From NCBI RefSeq assembly GCF_000350225.1, contig NW_005179070.1, forward strand, positions 62,001 through 126,000: a DNA stretch of 64,000 nucleotides, read 5' to 3'. Below are positions 27,002-36,841 of this stretch, in pieces. The notes below the pieces were generated by a model that was given only the letters and a program-made list of their open reading frames with translations, made no database searches and had not been told where the DNA came from. Position 1 is the first letter of the stretch; every line of letters starts with the position of its first letter. Origin of the DNA: Chondrus crispus (lineage: Eukaryota > Rhodophyta > Florideophyceae > Gigartinales > Gigartinaceae). The position numbers were made by a program, and so were the translations under genes.

Positions 27002-27775
27002 TTACTGGACTTCTTTTTGGTGCCATTTGAATGACAGGATCTTGCTTTTAATTGCAGTGGCGATCGGGTTCTTGAAAGGGACACGTCTGCCAGTTGCTGT
27101 TCCTTTCAGTATTGATGAGGGGAGCTGCTCGGTTTCGCGAAGGAAGTACGGCGACATCCTAAGACACTCCCCGGAGTCGTGAGATATTGAAATATGAGGA
27201 ACCTTCCGAAGAAAGACTTTCATCAGACCTCGGACTGGGAGTTCCAATATTTGTGCCATGGCAGCTCCACGGCTCGTACGGCCATACTCTTCGCTCCCTT
27301 CGCACTTTTTCATACCAAACAACTTTCCTTCATCGCATCCACAGACGTTGCCACCATTCTCGATGGCACTCTCATAAAGCGCCATAGCTCGTGCCACTTC
27401 TTGCTCCACTCCCCCGGCACCTGTCCGCAGCAAATCACCAAGATTATTCATCGCTTTGACGTCACCCTTATCGATGGCACTCTCATAAAGCTCCATAGGT
27501 CGTACCACGTCTCGCTCCACTCCCTCCGCCCCTCTTCGCAGCAAATAACCAAGATTATTCATCGCCTCGATGCCACCCTTCTCGATGGCACTCCAATAAA
27601 GCTCTATAGCTCGTAACACTTCTTGCTCCACTCCCCCGGCACCTGTCCGCAGCAAATTACCAAGATTATTATTCGCTTTGACGTCACCCTTCTCGATGGC
27701 GCTCCCATAAAGCTCCATAGCTCGTATCGTGTCTGTTGCACCTGCAAGGCAGGTGCAGGTGTTTAGTGAGGTCAA
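27002..27775 (-). CDS. Sel1-repeat protein
   Basis: 257-aa minus-strand ORF. Residues about 14-145 are three and a half Sel1-like repeats of 37 residues with the core A-x-E-L-Y-x-S-A-I-x-K-G-x-x-x-A-M-N-N-L-G-x-L-L-R. Sel1 repeats make a helical solenoid used for protein-protein contacts, for example in ER quality control and signalling. The C-terminal 110 residues show no known domain and could include intron or unrelated sequence. The first codons contain CTGCCTTGCAG next to the repeats, which resembles a splice acceptor, so the true start may be in an upstream exon. It is the same family as the truncated gene at 13701-14301, on the same strand. Confidence 0.72.
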   Translation of the reverse strand: MTSLNTCTCLAGATDTIRAMELYGSAIEKGDVKANNNLGNLLRTGAGGVEQEVLRAIELYWSAIEKGGIEAMNNLGYLLRRGAEGVERDVVRPMELYESAIDKGDVKAMNNLGDLLRTGAGGVEQEVARAMALYESAIENGGNVCGCDEGKLFGMKKCEGSEEYGRTSRGAAMAQILELPVRGLMKVFLRKVPHISISHDSGECLRMSPYFLRETEQLPSSILKGTATGRRVPFKNPIATAIKSKILSFKWHQKEVQ

Positions 27776-28494
27776 GGTACTGTAGCATATTGACAGGAGA
27801 CAGCGGGCGATACTGGCGGGCGAATAATTTCTCGAGACACACGGGGATCAGGAGACAGGAAGATCCCGAAGCGAAATGCGCGAAGGCCTCGAGGCCGATT
27901 TAAAAAAATCCCCGCCTTGGCGACAGGGCGGGGGGGGGGGGGGGGGGGGGGGGGGGGAGTGCACAGTATATGTACAGTAGTAGCGAAATCCAACATTCAG
28001 AGTGTGCGCTTGACCTATATATATAGTCCTTCGGATCACTGTCCTGTATCTATACTGATGTCGGACTAAAACTACTCGGACTGCGGGACTGGGTGGTGGA
28101 AGCTGGAGAGAGGATCAATTGAAGCGGACGGTGGTGAGAAACTGGAGATCTGTTTGGAATGAGTTTAGTTATAGAGCGCCCACCTTCCGTAGCTCCCACG
28201 CTCCGGACTTCTTGTCGACGCAGTGCAGAAACTGTATGGAAAGGTATGTAAAACACTAGCTAGGGCCCTAGGGTGCCGTCTGTCGCTCGCTTAAGTACAG
28301 CCGCTGTTTACACCGCCCTGCGCCCGGTTCCGTCTCGCCCCTTGGCCCAACCCCCAACGGTCGCGGACGAGAGGCGCGGCCGGAGACATACAACAAACAA
28401 CAATTCGAACGACGTTCTCCTCAATGTGCGCTGCGAATTTCCTTCCCGCGGTCTGATGACTGTCGGCTAAACTGACCAGTGAGTTCCATGTCCT
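27776..28494. other. gene-free stretch with a 28-G run
   Basis: No coding sequence recognised. The main feature is an uninterrupted run of 28 G (27930-27957) preceded by a short GC-rich inverted repeat (CCCCGCC/GGCGGGG). A 12-bp palindrome, CTAGGGCCCTAG, lies near 28260. Confidence 0.6.
27930..27957 (+). repeat. poly-G tract, 28 bases
   Basis: 28 consecutive G. Such a run can form a G-quadruplex and is prone to length error in sequencing and replication. Confidence 0.95.
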
Positions 28495-29253
28495 TTGGTT
28501 GGTACTGTACGGTCCTCTGCATTTGCTCACCAACATATACGCCGCCGAGCACGCCATAACTCTTTATATGCACCTGGAGCAGCTTCATTTCTATGTGCTC
28601 ACCCTTCCCTAACATCCCGAGTTTCTAGCACTGTTTGGACCTGCATGCTACGTCGTCATTTAGATTCACCCGTTTACGACGACTCCTGTATGCCTTTAAT
28701 CTGCCCGCACTGTAATCGAACTATGGACGCCCGCGGAGACCACGCCGCAAACTGCAAGCATGGATATGGCGCTATTCACCGCCACAATATTCTACGAAAT
28801 ACTCTTGCTCGACATGCTTTCATAGCAGCTGGACTTCGTTGCGACCTTGAGGTCCCCTTCCTCATCCCCGGGACCTCCCATCGCCCTGCTGACATTCTCG
28901 TCCAACCAGCACCGCCCCCAGCTGGTGCCCTCCCCGATCATCCTACCGCTTATGACATCACCATATGAAATCCCTACACCACCGCTGCTCTCTTCCCTGC
29001 CGCCCGTTCCATTGCTGGAGCTGCCGATGAAGCGCACCCAATCAAGATGAAAGCGCATGCGCGCATGATACGTGCTGCGCTGCACCTCGACTCTAATGGT
29101 CCACTCCCACCCTTGCCTGGCATTTTATGCCTCTCGCCTTCGACGCCCTGGGCGCTTGGAGCGCCCAGACGACCGTTGTCCTCGAAGCCGTCGCTCACTG
29201 AGTCGCAGTCTGCACTGGGACAAATAAAAAAGAATACTTGCAAAGCTCTGTGA
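28495..29253 (+). pseudogene. retroelement-derived fragment, probably the C-terminal region of a non-LTR retrotransposon
   Basis: A 157-codon ORF (28495-28968) contains CPHCNRTMDARGDHAANC, a C-x2-C/D-H/C cluster, followed by RHNILRNTLARHAF, PFLIP and RPADI...YDITI. This matches the general layout of the zinc-finger plus restriction-like nuclease region often encoded downstream of reverse transcriptases in LINE-type elements. After one in-frame TGA at 28966-28968 the same frame continues with alanine-rich and GPLPPLPG sequence to 29253. No reverse transcriptase is visible upstream, so this is a fragment. The 5' limit is uncertain and a host origin is possible. Confidence 0.45.
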
Positions 29254-29874
29254 AGCTGCAAAAAAATTACAGCTTCGATTCATCCCTGCGTTTTGGTCGG
29301 TGGAGTCCGGTTGTTCCAGTAGAGGTCTTTGAGCCGTAGAAAACGCCCTTCCGCAACTCATCTTTTCGAGCATGCCAATGTCTTGGAGAAGACGAAAGAT
29401 ATAAACAAGCACGCAAACTCTTCATGTCATCGGGAGGGTTAGGGTCAACTTTCAATATTACATGCATTTTTGAATCAAAAAAGATCGCAACCGTAGAAAC
29501 TACTCTTCGAAGAGTAGTTTGTGTAGAACCAAGTTAGAGTACACCTGCTGAGCTGGATGCGCTGTCCTATCAACTGATACACAACGTAAAATGATGCTCA
29601 CCAGGTTGGCATTCGGGTTGTGTAACACACAAATAAAGGGATGAACACACAAAACCGAAAGTCAAACAATACGTCCTTTATTAATTTTGGAAGATATCAA
29701 GCTCCATGATAGCTCAGTTGGTGCTTCTCGATGCGCAAAGGCCTCAATGAAACGCCGTAGCACACAGCACGAAGGGCAAGTGTGATGAGCTCACTGAGTT
29801 TGTCTAGGTAGAGTATGTCCTCATGGAGAATCGCCGCTCAATGTATTTGTTCACAAGTTGGCCCAGAGCCTCGG
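29254..29874. other. gene-free stretch with a 24-bp palindrome
   Basis: A perfect 24-bp palindrome centred on TTCGAA lies at 29497-29520. An A-rich stretch at 29220-29270 follows the retroelement fragment. No gene is recognised. Confidence 0.6.
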
Positions 29875-31716
29875 TCATGTCAAGTGCTTATTCGATATAT
29901 CATCATTCGATGTATCATCGAGGTTGTCTGCTTTGGTTGGTTCTACTCCCGGCGGTAAGACACCAAAATGCATTTTTCCGTTTGCCCACTCCGGCATGTA
30001 AGTTCCTACTGGCAATAGCCTTCTGCTCCGAGATGCACATGGCCTCCCGAGAAGGAAGTGTTCATTCTGCAGTCGCGCCAGGCTCAATTCACAATCCACT
30101 GTTATCTCATGACGTAAAGCAACAGCCACTACGGACATACTAACTATAAGCGCACCCAAGACTGCAATTCCAGAAAAGAAAAGAGTATCAATGGATGCCA
30201 TGATGAACGTTTCCTTGATTTTCCCCGACACATTTCCACTCTCTCTACCACCAAGTAACATGATTCTCTCCGTTGTGCCTCTCAAACCAAGTGTCACACC
30301 TGCATCGGCAGTCTTCGTCTGTTGAACGTCTTCTATGCTCAATAACTGCTTGATCAGACCGTTTGTGATAATCTCAAGTGTTATGTCCTGCTTCAAACGA
30401 CCTCGAGCAACTTTCTTAAGGTGTCTGAACATATGGAAGACGCTCTCTGTCTCTTCATAGGATCGAAGACTACCATATGTGAAAACAGTTTCGTTTTTCC
30501 TCCACTCCATGCAAACTAAAAGGGGGATTAATAATCCGCATTGACCACCAGAGTGTTTGAAGAACGAAATTAATTCCATTGAATTATGTTGTGTCGCCAC
30601 AGAAAATACGTCACTAAGAGAAAAGTCTGGTACAGGAAACTTATGTTCATCGCTCTTATTATTGATTGCATACCAGGAAAATGTTCTCAATGTGACTGGC
30701 TTTGTCACATTTCTGAGGCATTTGACCCTATTAGTTGCTTGAACGGATCTTATTGAGGGCCAGAGGGTTTTCGAGTTCAAAGCAATTGCGAGCAGTCTTG
30801 CCAGGTGTGTAGGTTCTGAGAAAACATAAGACCCAACAAGCGGTCCTCCGTCCAGGCTCACAAACTCAATAATCATAGGTATGTTTGCGTATTCTGGGTA
30901 GCTGAAATCATCCATTTGCCCCTGGAATCCTTTTGCATTTAAAGACATCAGCACTAGAACCTTCATGATACTGTCCAACTCGATCGCTGAAGAGCTAAGA
31001 ATATCTTCAGCATTGACGTAGCGTTCACTGTGACCTGGCGGAAGCTCTATGGAATGGATGTCATGTGCAACAGTCCTTCCCCTAGTGCTGAGTCTGGCGA
31101 ATTTCAGTCCAACCTCGGTCTTTGTAAATACTGCCATTCCATCCTTCCTGTCATGCATTATTCCTAGCACTGTGCTGTCAATGGGCCAGGGATTTGGTTT
31201 CGAACCACCTTGCGAAAGATTACTTGGAATTTGTAAAGCACGCTCTGGCACGCCTTCGACGTCTGAACAGGGCTGAGATATCCAAGTACTGGCGAGTCTT
31301 ACGTCTTCAAGTGTATCACTAGATACAGTTTCTGGGACCATAAAGTACATCATTCCACCTCGAAAGTCCTCATGTGACATTAAAGAGGAATTTATGTCTC
31401 GTTTGGAGCTTGTGACTGCATCTTTGCTTCCATATTCAAGCAGCAGCGTGGCGGAGTACATGAAAAGAGTGAGACAAAGATTGATCAGCATTCGTGTTCT
31501 GTAAGATTCCGGTTGTGAATGCAAGGACGGTCTCAGCAGCCGTCCAAACTCAGTCTCTGCGGGCGGAACAGCGTGCCCTCGTCGTACTGATCGCCCTCTG
31601 AGTTTTCCCATATTGAGCCTCACCAATGGGATAAGTATAACATCAATAAGGAGGCCCGTGAGTACAAATCTGATCGCATTCCACACTGAAGTGGTCACTG
31701 ACAAAGAGTAAAACAT
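29875..31716 (-). CDS. membrane protein of unknown function
   Basis: 613-aa intronless minus-strand ORF, by far the longest non-transposon frame here. Hydrophobic segments lie at about residues 12-33, 76-94 and 507-534, separated by a 410-residue domain. That domain carries several N-glycosylation sequons (NSSL, NLSQ, NVTK, NETV, NVSG), which suggests it faces the ER lumen or cell exterior. The C-terminal 79 residues are polar and would lie on the opposite side. I recognise no catalytic or binding motif and no family. Base composition is more AT-rich than the gypsy elements, as expected of host sequence. It is not associated with LTRs, inverted repeats or transposase, so I take it as a host gene, possibly lineage-specific. 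Confidence 0.7.
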   Translation of the reverse strand: MFYSLSVTTSVWNAIRFVLTGLLIDVILIPLVRLNMGKLRGRSVRRGHAVPPAETEFGRLLRPSLHSQPESYRTRMLINLCLTLFMYSATLLLEYGSKDAVTSSKRDINSSLMSHEDFRGGMMYFMVPETVSSDTLEDVRLASTWISQPCSDVEGVPERALQIPSNLSQGGSKPNPWPIDSTVLGIMHDRKDGMAVFTKTEVGLKFARLSTRGRTVAHDIHSIELPPGHSERYVNAEDILSSSAIELDSIMKVLVLMSLNAKGFQGQMDDFSYPEYANIPMIIEFVSLDGGPLVGSYVFSEPTHLARLLAIALNSKTLWPSIRSVQATNRVKCLRNVTKPVTLRTFSWYAINNKSDEHKFPVPDFSLSDVFSVATQHNSMELISFFKHSGGQCGLLIPLLVCMEWRKNETVFTYGSLRSYEETESVFHMFRHLKKVARGRLKQDITLEIITNGLIKQLLSIEDVQQTKTADAGVTLGLRGTTERIMLLGGRESGNVSGKIKETFIMASIDTLFFSGIAVLGALIVSMSVVAVALRHEITVDCELSLARLQNEHFLLGRPCASRSRRLLPVGTYMPEWANGKMHFGVLPPGVEPTKADNLDDTSNDDISNKHLT

Positions 31717-33078
31717 GACAGAGTTCTCTGATCGGCCTCAGAAAGTGGCGTTCGGGGCGCTTGCAAAGGAGCTCTCCCGTATCGAAATAGAGAACCTTTT
31801 TTGAAGACAGGGCGGTGTCTTAGCAGAGATGAACCGGCTTTATATTCTACTTCTCCCGTATCAGTGGAAATCGTGGCCGAAAAAGAGTCATGCATCTCAC
31901 CAATGATGTCCTCCTCGTCTCTCTTGGAAGACCATGGATATTATTTTTAGTATGGGTGATTCCCATTGCTCTCCAAAACGGCTTGCAAGTACGACGAGAT
32001 GTTTTACTGTAATAGAGATTGCTGCCTGTCTCCTTCTGTCAAACAAACTTGACCCACGTGGCACCAAAACAATATTAAGGCGTTGCCGGAAGGAACAAAA
32101 CTGCGTTTGCAGGGGCAACTCCTGTAGACAAAGTAACCGGGAATACACTATCATTTTTCGAAAGGTAGGAGGCATACGTTCGGAAATCATTTCTCGACGT
32201 TTGTGCATTGTGATAAAGGCCACTGATGCACGTACATACGTGGTCAAACATGCAGACAGTGGCTCATGGGCGACGGCGTGGGGCCACTGGACTTACAGAA
32301 GCGTGTAGGGCAGGAGTTCCTGAGAGTAAAGCGAGGCATCGTTTCATCGACAGACATTGGCCTTGTTCCAAAGCCCATCTCTAGAAAACCAGCGGAATTC
32401 AATCAAGCTTTGCCACTTGTCGATAGTATCATTGTTAATCCGTGAGGAGGGGGTAAAACGTTCGTTTCCATGAATGCAACGTAGGGGCCTTGTTCGCCGG
32501 TATAGCATATGAAGTTGGGGTGCAGTATGGAAGACCGCAAGTAGGTAGTAACGTAGGCGGGAAGGGCAGAGCCCGACGGCGCCAGGTGAACGCGCATTAC
32601 CAAAAGCGTAGTTGACGGTAAAAAAAGAAATTTGTTAAGATGGATGCGGCTCTAGCGTTCCCGTACGATCATGTTAAATGACTGGAAGGAGGTCTTCGGC
32701 CCAGGACACAAACCCGCGGTACTGCAACGAAATAAAGCGGGGAGCAGTGCCCGGCAACGCGAGAGAGGCGGGAAGCGGCAGTGGAGCAAGAGATGCTCCA
32801 AGCTGGCCTGTGCAACAAGCGCTACACAGCCTCACGGAGGCTGTCCTCGGACCAGGGGCTATGGAGTGCGGTTGTGAAGATCGCCATTTAGTGCCGTTGT
32901 GCCTGGAGGGGACGACGGTGGCCAGCTCTGGGGTTGCGTGCTCACGACTCGTGAGTCACGAGCAGAGGTCTCGTGCGAGACTGGCTGGTGAATCCGCCTT
33001 CGATGTGCTCGTCCAATGAGGCGTCCCGGATGGGGTTTTGCTGTGGTTCCCGTGACAATGTACGACAGCAATGCAAAT

Positions 33079-33120
33079 GTGTGCGAGAGGATGTGTTGCG
33101 AGAGGATGTGTGCGAGAGGA
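33079..33120 (+). repeat. short tandem repeat, three units of 14-15 bp
   Basis: Three adjacent units of the form GTGTGCGAGAGGAT, the middle one with an extra T. Confidence 0.85.
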
Positions 33121-33949
33121 ATCGACCAGAAATGGCTGCGGCTGGACGGACTTGACCACTGCACCCAGTGCATTGGAAAGCATAACTTTGCTCGGGTTGG
33201 ATTGCTGTCAGACACACAGAACTACCTCCACAAGAGTCGCTGTAATAGTTTTTCTACGCTGCTGGCAAATCAGTTGTGGGAATCAGTATGGGATTAGGAG
33301 CGCGTGGTGGAGATGCTCTTTCGTGGTGGATCATGTAGATGGACGCATGTTGAAGATGAACAATTTCACGAAGCGGACGTCTATGGCAGTGTCGTCATTG
33401 CCACGATCACGTGCGGCATGTGCCGGTTGTGTTCATATTACCATGATTTCACGAGACCACAAGCGGTCGCTTTTACAGTGGCCCATGGCGGGGGACACAC
33501 AACAAGCATGGTGTCCCGTTGCTCTGAACTTTCGACTAGCGGCTGTGCCATACAGTACTCACCAAAGTTGCGACATTGCTGCCCCTCTTGTTACAAGCAT
33601 TGATTTTCGTTCTTTGCTGTAGTCTTGCATCATGAAACAGGAAGACTCACTGCTGCTCCAATACTGTACACACACGTGGCCGCGAAACTGGAATACTGTA
33701 AATACATCCGTCGAGGAGAAGGAATATGGCTGCATACTGTATCTTGCCTGCAATCGGTTACGAAGGGTACCACCTTCACAGCGAGGGCATTGCCCGGATC
33801 GACACTCCCCCGCAAGACTACCTCTCGCAGGGCATATTTCAGTTGTAATTTCAAGGTTTTTTAGATTGTTCCAAGCACGTTTCCAAGCAGAAGGCGGCAA
33901 TACAAAGAGGCGAAGGGTGAAAGCAGCCAGAGGTCGGTCCCCGAAGGGA

Positions 33950-33966
33950 GGGGGGGGGGGGGGGGG
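33950..33966 (+). repeat. poly-G tract, 17 bases
   Basis: 17 consecutive G, a second potential quadruplex or slippage site after the one at 27930. Confidence 0.9.
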
Positions 33967-34033
33967 AATGTGAAGTAGTCAAGTTTTCCCTTGCCCCCTC
34001 CCTCCCTTTATCTTTCTATCCCCCTTCTGCCCT

Positions 34034-34094
34034 CCGTCGTCCCTACGGGTGCAGGTGTACACGTATACACATGTACACGTACGCGTAATGACAG
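34034..34094 (-). repeat. dispersed alternating purine-pyrimidine repeat, copy 2
   Basis: Reverse complement of the repeat at 14623-14699, lacking 14 bp of it. Both copies keep CTGTCATTAC on one side and CACCCG with a GGAC/GGAGG block on the other, so they share ancestry beyond the simple-sequence core. Confidence 0.75.
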
Positions 34095-35523
34095 GGAACA
34101 CCCGAAACACGTAAACAACCAACAAAATCACTGGAAACTTTTTGGGGAGTACCCAAGGGTAAATCTCCTCTGAAAGCCACACTCAAGTACTTACAGTACC
34201 TATAATAACAAAAACATGAAAAAACGAAAAAACAACAAAACAATAAAACATAAAAGACCTTTTACGGGCTGTACAACCTCAAGGCTCTTGAGTCAAGAGC
34301 GCTTCCCCAAACACTTCAAGTGGCGCAGCTCCATGGCATATACCCTTGTCGTACCCCTGTGCCCGTTCATCACAACGGCACTAAGCCGACATCACCATCG
34401 TTCGCCCACAAACCACGCCCCAGCGTTGGAATGCCACGCTCCCTATCTCCGCCATCGACATGTCTTCCTGGCTCCTCCACACCGCATGTACCTTGTACAT
34501 GGGGAACCCATTCAACCCCCTTTAACTCTTCTTCTCTATTTCCGCCTATCCTCCCAACGGCTCTCCCCTCCTCGCGCTCCATCGCGCTCCAGCATGAGGG
34601 AAGAGCCGACGACACGTCCGCAGCAAGCGAAACTCTGGGTCAGCCGTGCAGTGCTGTCGTACAGTATCACATGCGAGTTGCCACCGCAGTACAGTAGCAT
34701 CCCCCTGCCGTAGTTCGTGCGGAGTGCCACCGGAGTAGCACTCCCTCATCTCGTCATAGCTCGTCGAATTCCGCAAATCGGGTGCTGTTATTCATCGTCT
34801 GCAAGAAGCCCACTCGCTGGTGGACCGCGATCCGAAGAGCGCCGTCAGCTGGATGGCCGTCAGTTAATACTACTTTGCGTGCGGCAAGACCGAGGTCGCG
34901 CGCCGGTTTCTGCACAACGCTACCACGCTGTACGCAGGCTTGGCTCCCGCGTGCGTCGCCGTGAGACACGCGTTCGGCCTCAACCTCCATGTTTCACTAA
35001 GCCGCGACGCGCCATCGCGCGCCGCACGCTCTCCATCCTCGTCGTCTGCGGCGTACTCTACTCCAGCGTCGTTTTCCCTCGCGCGCATCATACAACATCC
35101 CCCCGCCCCCGCAACCTCACCGCCGCCCCATCCCCTACCGGCCACCACCCGGCTACTATCCCTCCCACGCGCGTGGTCACCCGCCGTCCAAACACCGTCC
35201 TAGTCGCCATCGGACTTGGTTGGAAGGAGGCGTAGTTTGAGGAGCTGGCGAAAGGCTTGCTTTGTCAGTGCCGGGCGGGGGCGTTGGGCGGTAGAGGTGA
35301 GCACGATAGTTGCCAAGATGGCGAGTACAAGCGCCAGGTTGGGATGCGGTGGGATCATGTTTTCGAAGCGTCCATGTCGGAGCAATGGCCGGCTTGTTTC
35401 CTGAGGATGAAGCGGGTGGATAGAATCATGCGGATGGATGCGGGGCCGGTAGAGGGGAGGGGAGAGGTTCGGAGGGAGCTGCGGGGCGCGGGTGTGAGGG
35501 GTCTGTTAAACCATTGGGTTGGC

Positions 35524-35547
35524 GGGAGCGGGAGCGGGAGCGGGAGC
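35524..35547 (+). repeat. GGGAGC hexanucleotide repeat, four copies
   Basis: Four perfect GGGAGC units. Confidence 0.9.
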
Positions 35548-35800
35548 GGACACATTTGAGACAGAACGAGACTGTCTCTCATGGTGCGGTTGGGCATCTC
35601 AAGTCACTGTACGGCACTTGCAGTCGTGCACGAAATAGGTGAACAATGGTGACTTTACGCAAGAAGAAATGAATTAGTGACTTTTGCGCAAGAAGAAACG
35701 CAGAGGCCAAGGAGACCTTGAGTTAAAATTTAGGAGGAAAGCGGCACTTTATCATCTGAGAGCCACGAAAATTGGGCAAAGTATGAATAAGTGCTGCATA

Positions 35801-35872
35801 CGATGTAGACAAAAGTTACAAAACCGACCCAGTTACGATGTAGGCAAAAGTTACAAAACCGACCCAGTTACG
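35801..35872 (+). repeat. 35-bp tandem duplication
   Basis: Two adjacent 35-bp units starting CGATGTAG and ending CCAGTTA, differing at one base, ending 21 bp before the Harbinger element. Confidence 0.9.
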
Positions 35873-36049
35873 GGATCAACCCCTGCTTATTGAGGGCCGT
35901 TCTACGGACACACATATCCGGAAATTAGTGATTTGGAAATTCGAGGTACCCAATGAGGGATTAGCACTTGTTGTAATGTATTTTCCAGTTTCCCTTTCTG
36001 CCTGGAGCGTGTATACTTTCCCCGACATGTCAAGAAACTCACCAACAGC

Positions 36050-36790
36050 TAACGTGCCATCATTCCCGACACGCCCACACATCAACCAACCGCCAACGTG
36101 CCCTCTTCCTTTTCTTTCCTTCCTTCCTAGAGCTCGCATCCAGTCCCCCGACACGCCCACACCCCCCAAACCGCCAACGTGCCATATCGTGTGTTTTCCC
36201 TGGCAGCATGCGTTGACTCCACCGACACGCACACCGACCTGCCAACGGCCAACGTGCCGTCTCCTGTGTCCTCCCTGGCTGCCGGAATCCCGCATCTCTC
36301 ACCCCTGACACGCCCACACTCCCCAAACCGCCAACGTGCCATCTCGTGTGTCCTCCCTGGCAGCTTGCGTTGACTCCATCGATACACACACCGACCCACC
36401 AACCGCCAACGTGCCGTCTCCTGTGTCTTCCCTGGCTGCCGGAAGCCCGCATCTATCACCCCTGACACGCCACACCCCCCAAATCTCGAAAGTGCCATCT
36501 CGCGTGGCCTCCCTGTCAGCTTGCGTTCACTCCCCTGAAACGCACACTGACCCACCAACCGCTAAAGTGCCGTCTCCTGTGTCCTGTCTGCCTGCTAGGA
36601 GCCCGCAACTATCACCCCTGACACGCCCAAACCCCCAAAGTTCCACCTCGTGTGTCCTCTCTGGAAGCTGGCATCCACTTCCCGACACGCAAACCCACCC
36701 ACCAACCGCCAACGTGCCGTCTCCTGTGTCCTCCCTGGCTGCCGACGTGCCATCTCCTTTGTCCTCTGCTGGCTTCTCGGAGCCGGCATC
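36050..36790 (+). repeat. degenerate minisatellite between the Harbinger end and ORF1
   Basis: Units of about 78 bp built around CCGCCAACGTGCC, a TCTCGTGTGTCCTCCCTGGC block, and GACACGCCCACAC. Two unit types alternate, giving a higher-order period of 157 bp (compare 36251, 36408 and 36565). It occupies the 5' region of ORF1, where the promoter should lie. Confidence 0.85.
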
Positions 36791-36841
36791 CACTCCCTAA
36801 CACTGCAACAAACGCACTAGCCCCAAAACTGAGACTCCGCC

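Larger units (their letters stand above)
31717..35893. other. long noncoding or unrecognised stretch
   Basis: About 4.2 kb with only overlapping ORFs under 190 codons and no recognisable domain. It contains a GTGTGCGAGAGGAT-type triplication (33079-33120), a run of 17 G (33950-33966), an alternating R-Y repeat (34034-34094), a GGGAGC tetramer array (35524-35547), and a 35-bp tandem duplication (35801-35872). The last 20 bp include the TGA that was duplicated by the Harbinger insertion (35891-35893). Confidence 0.6.

Noticed and set aside
27194-27616. 140-aa plus-strand ORF over the Sel1 gene
   Set aside because: It is the antisense shadow of the Sel1 repeats; its apparent repeats mirror the 111-bp coding period.
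29705-29775. tRNA-like stretch containing TAGCTCAGTTGGT, similar to a tRNA D-arm
   Set aside because: No matching acceptor stem, anticodon arm or TTCGA-type T-loop follows at the right distance.
34216-35235. ORFs of 125-172 codons on the plus strand
   Set aside because: Basic, serine/proline-rich translations with no domain, and competing ORFs overlap on both strands.
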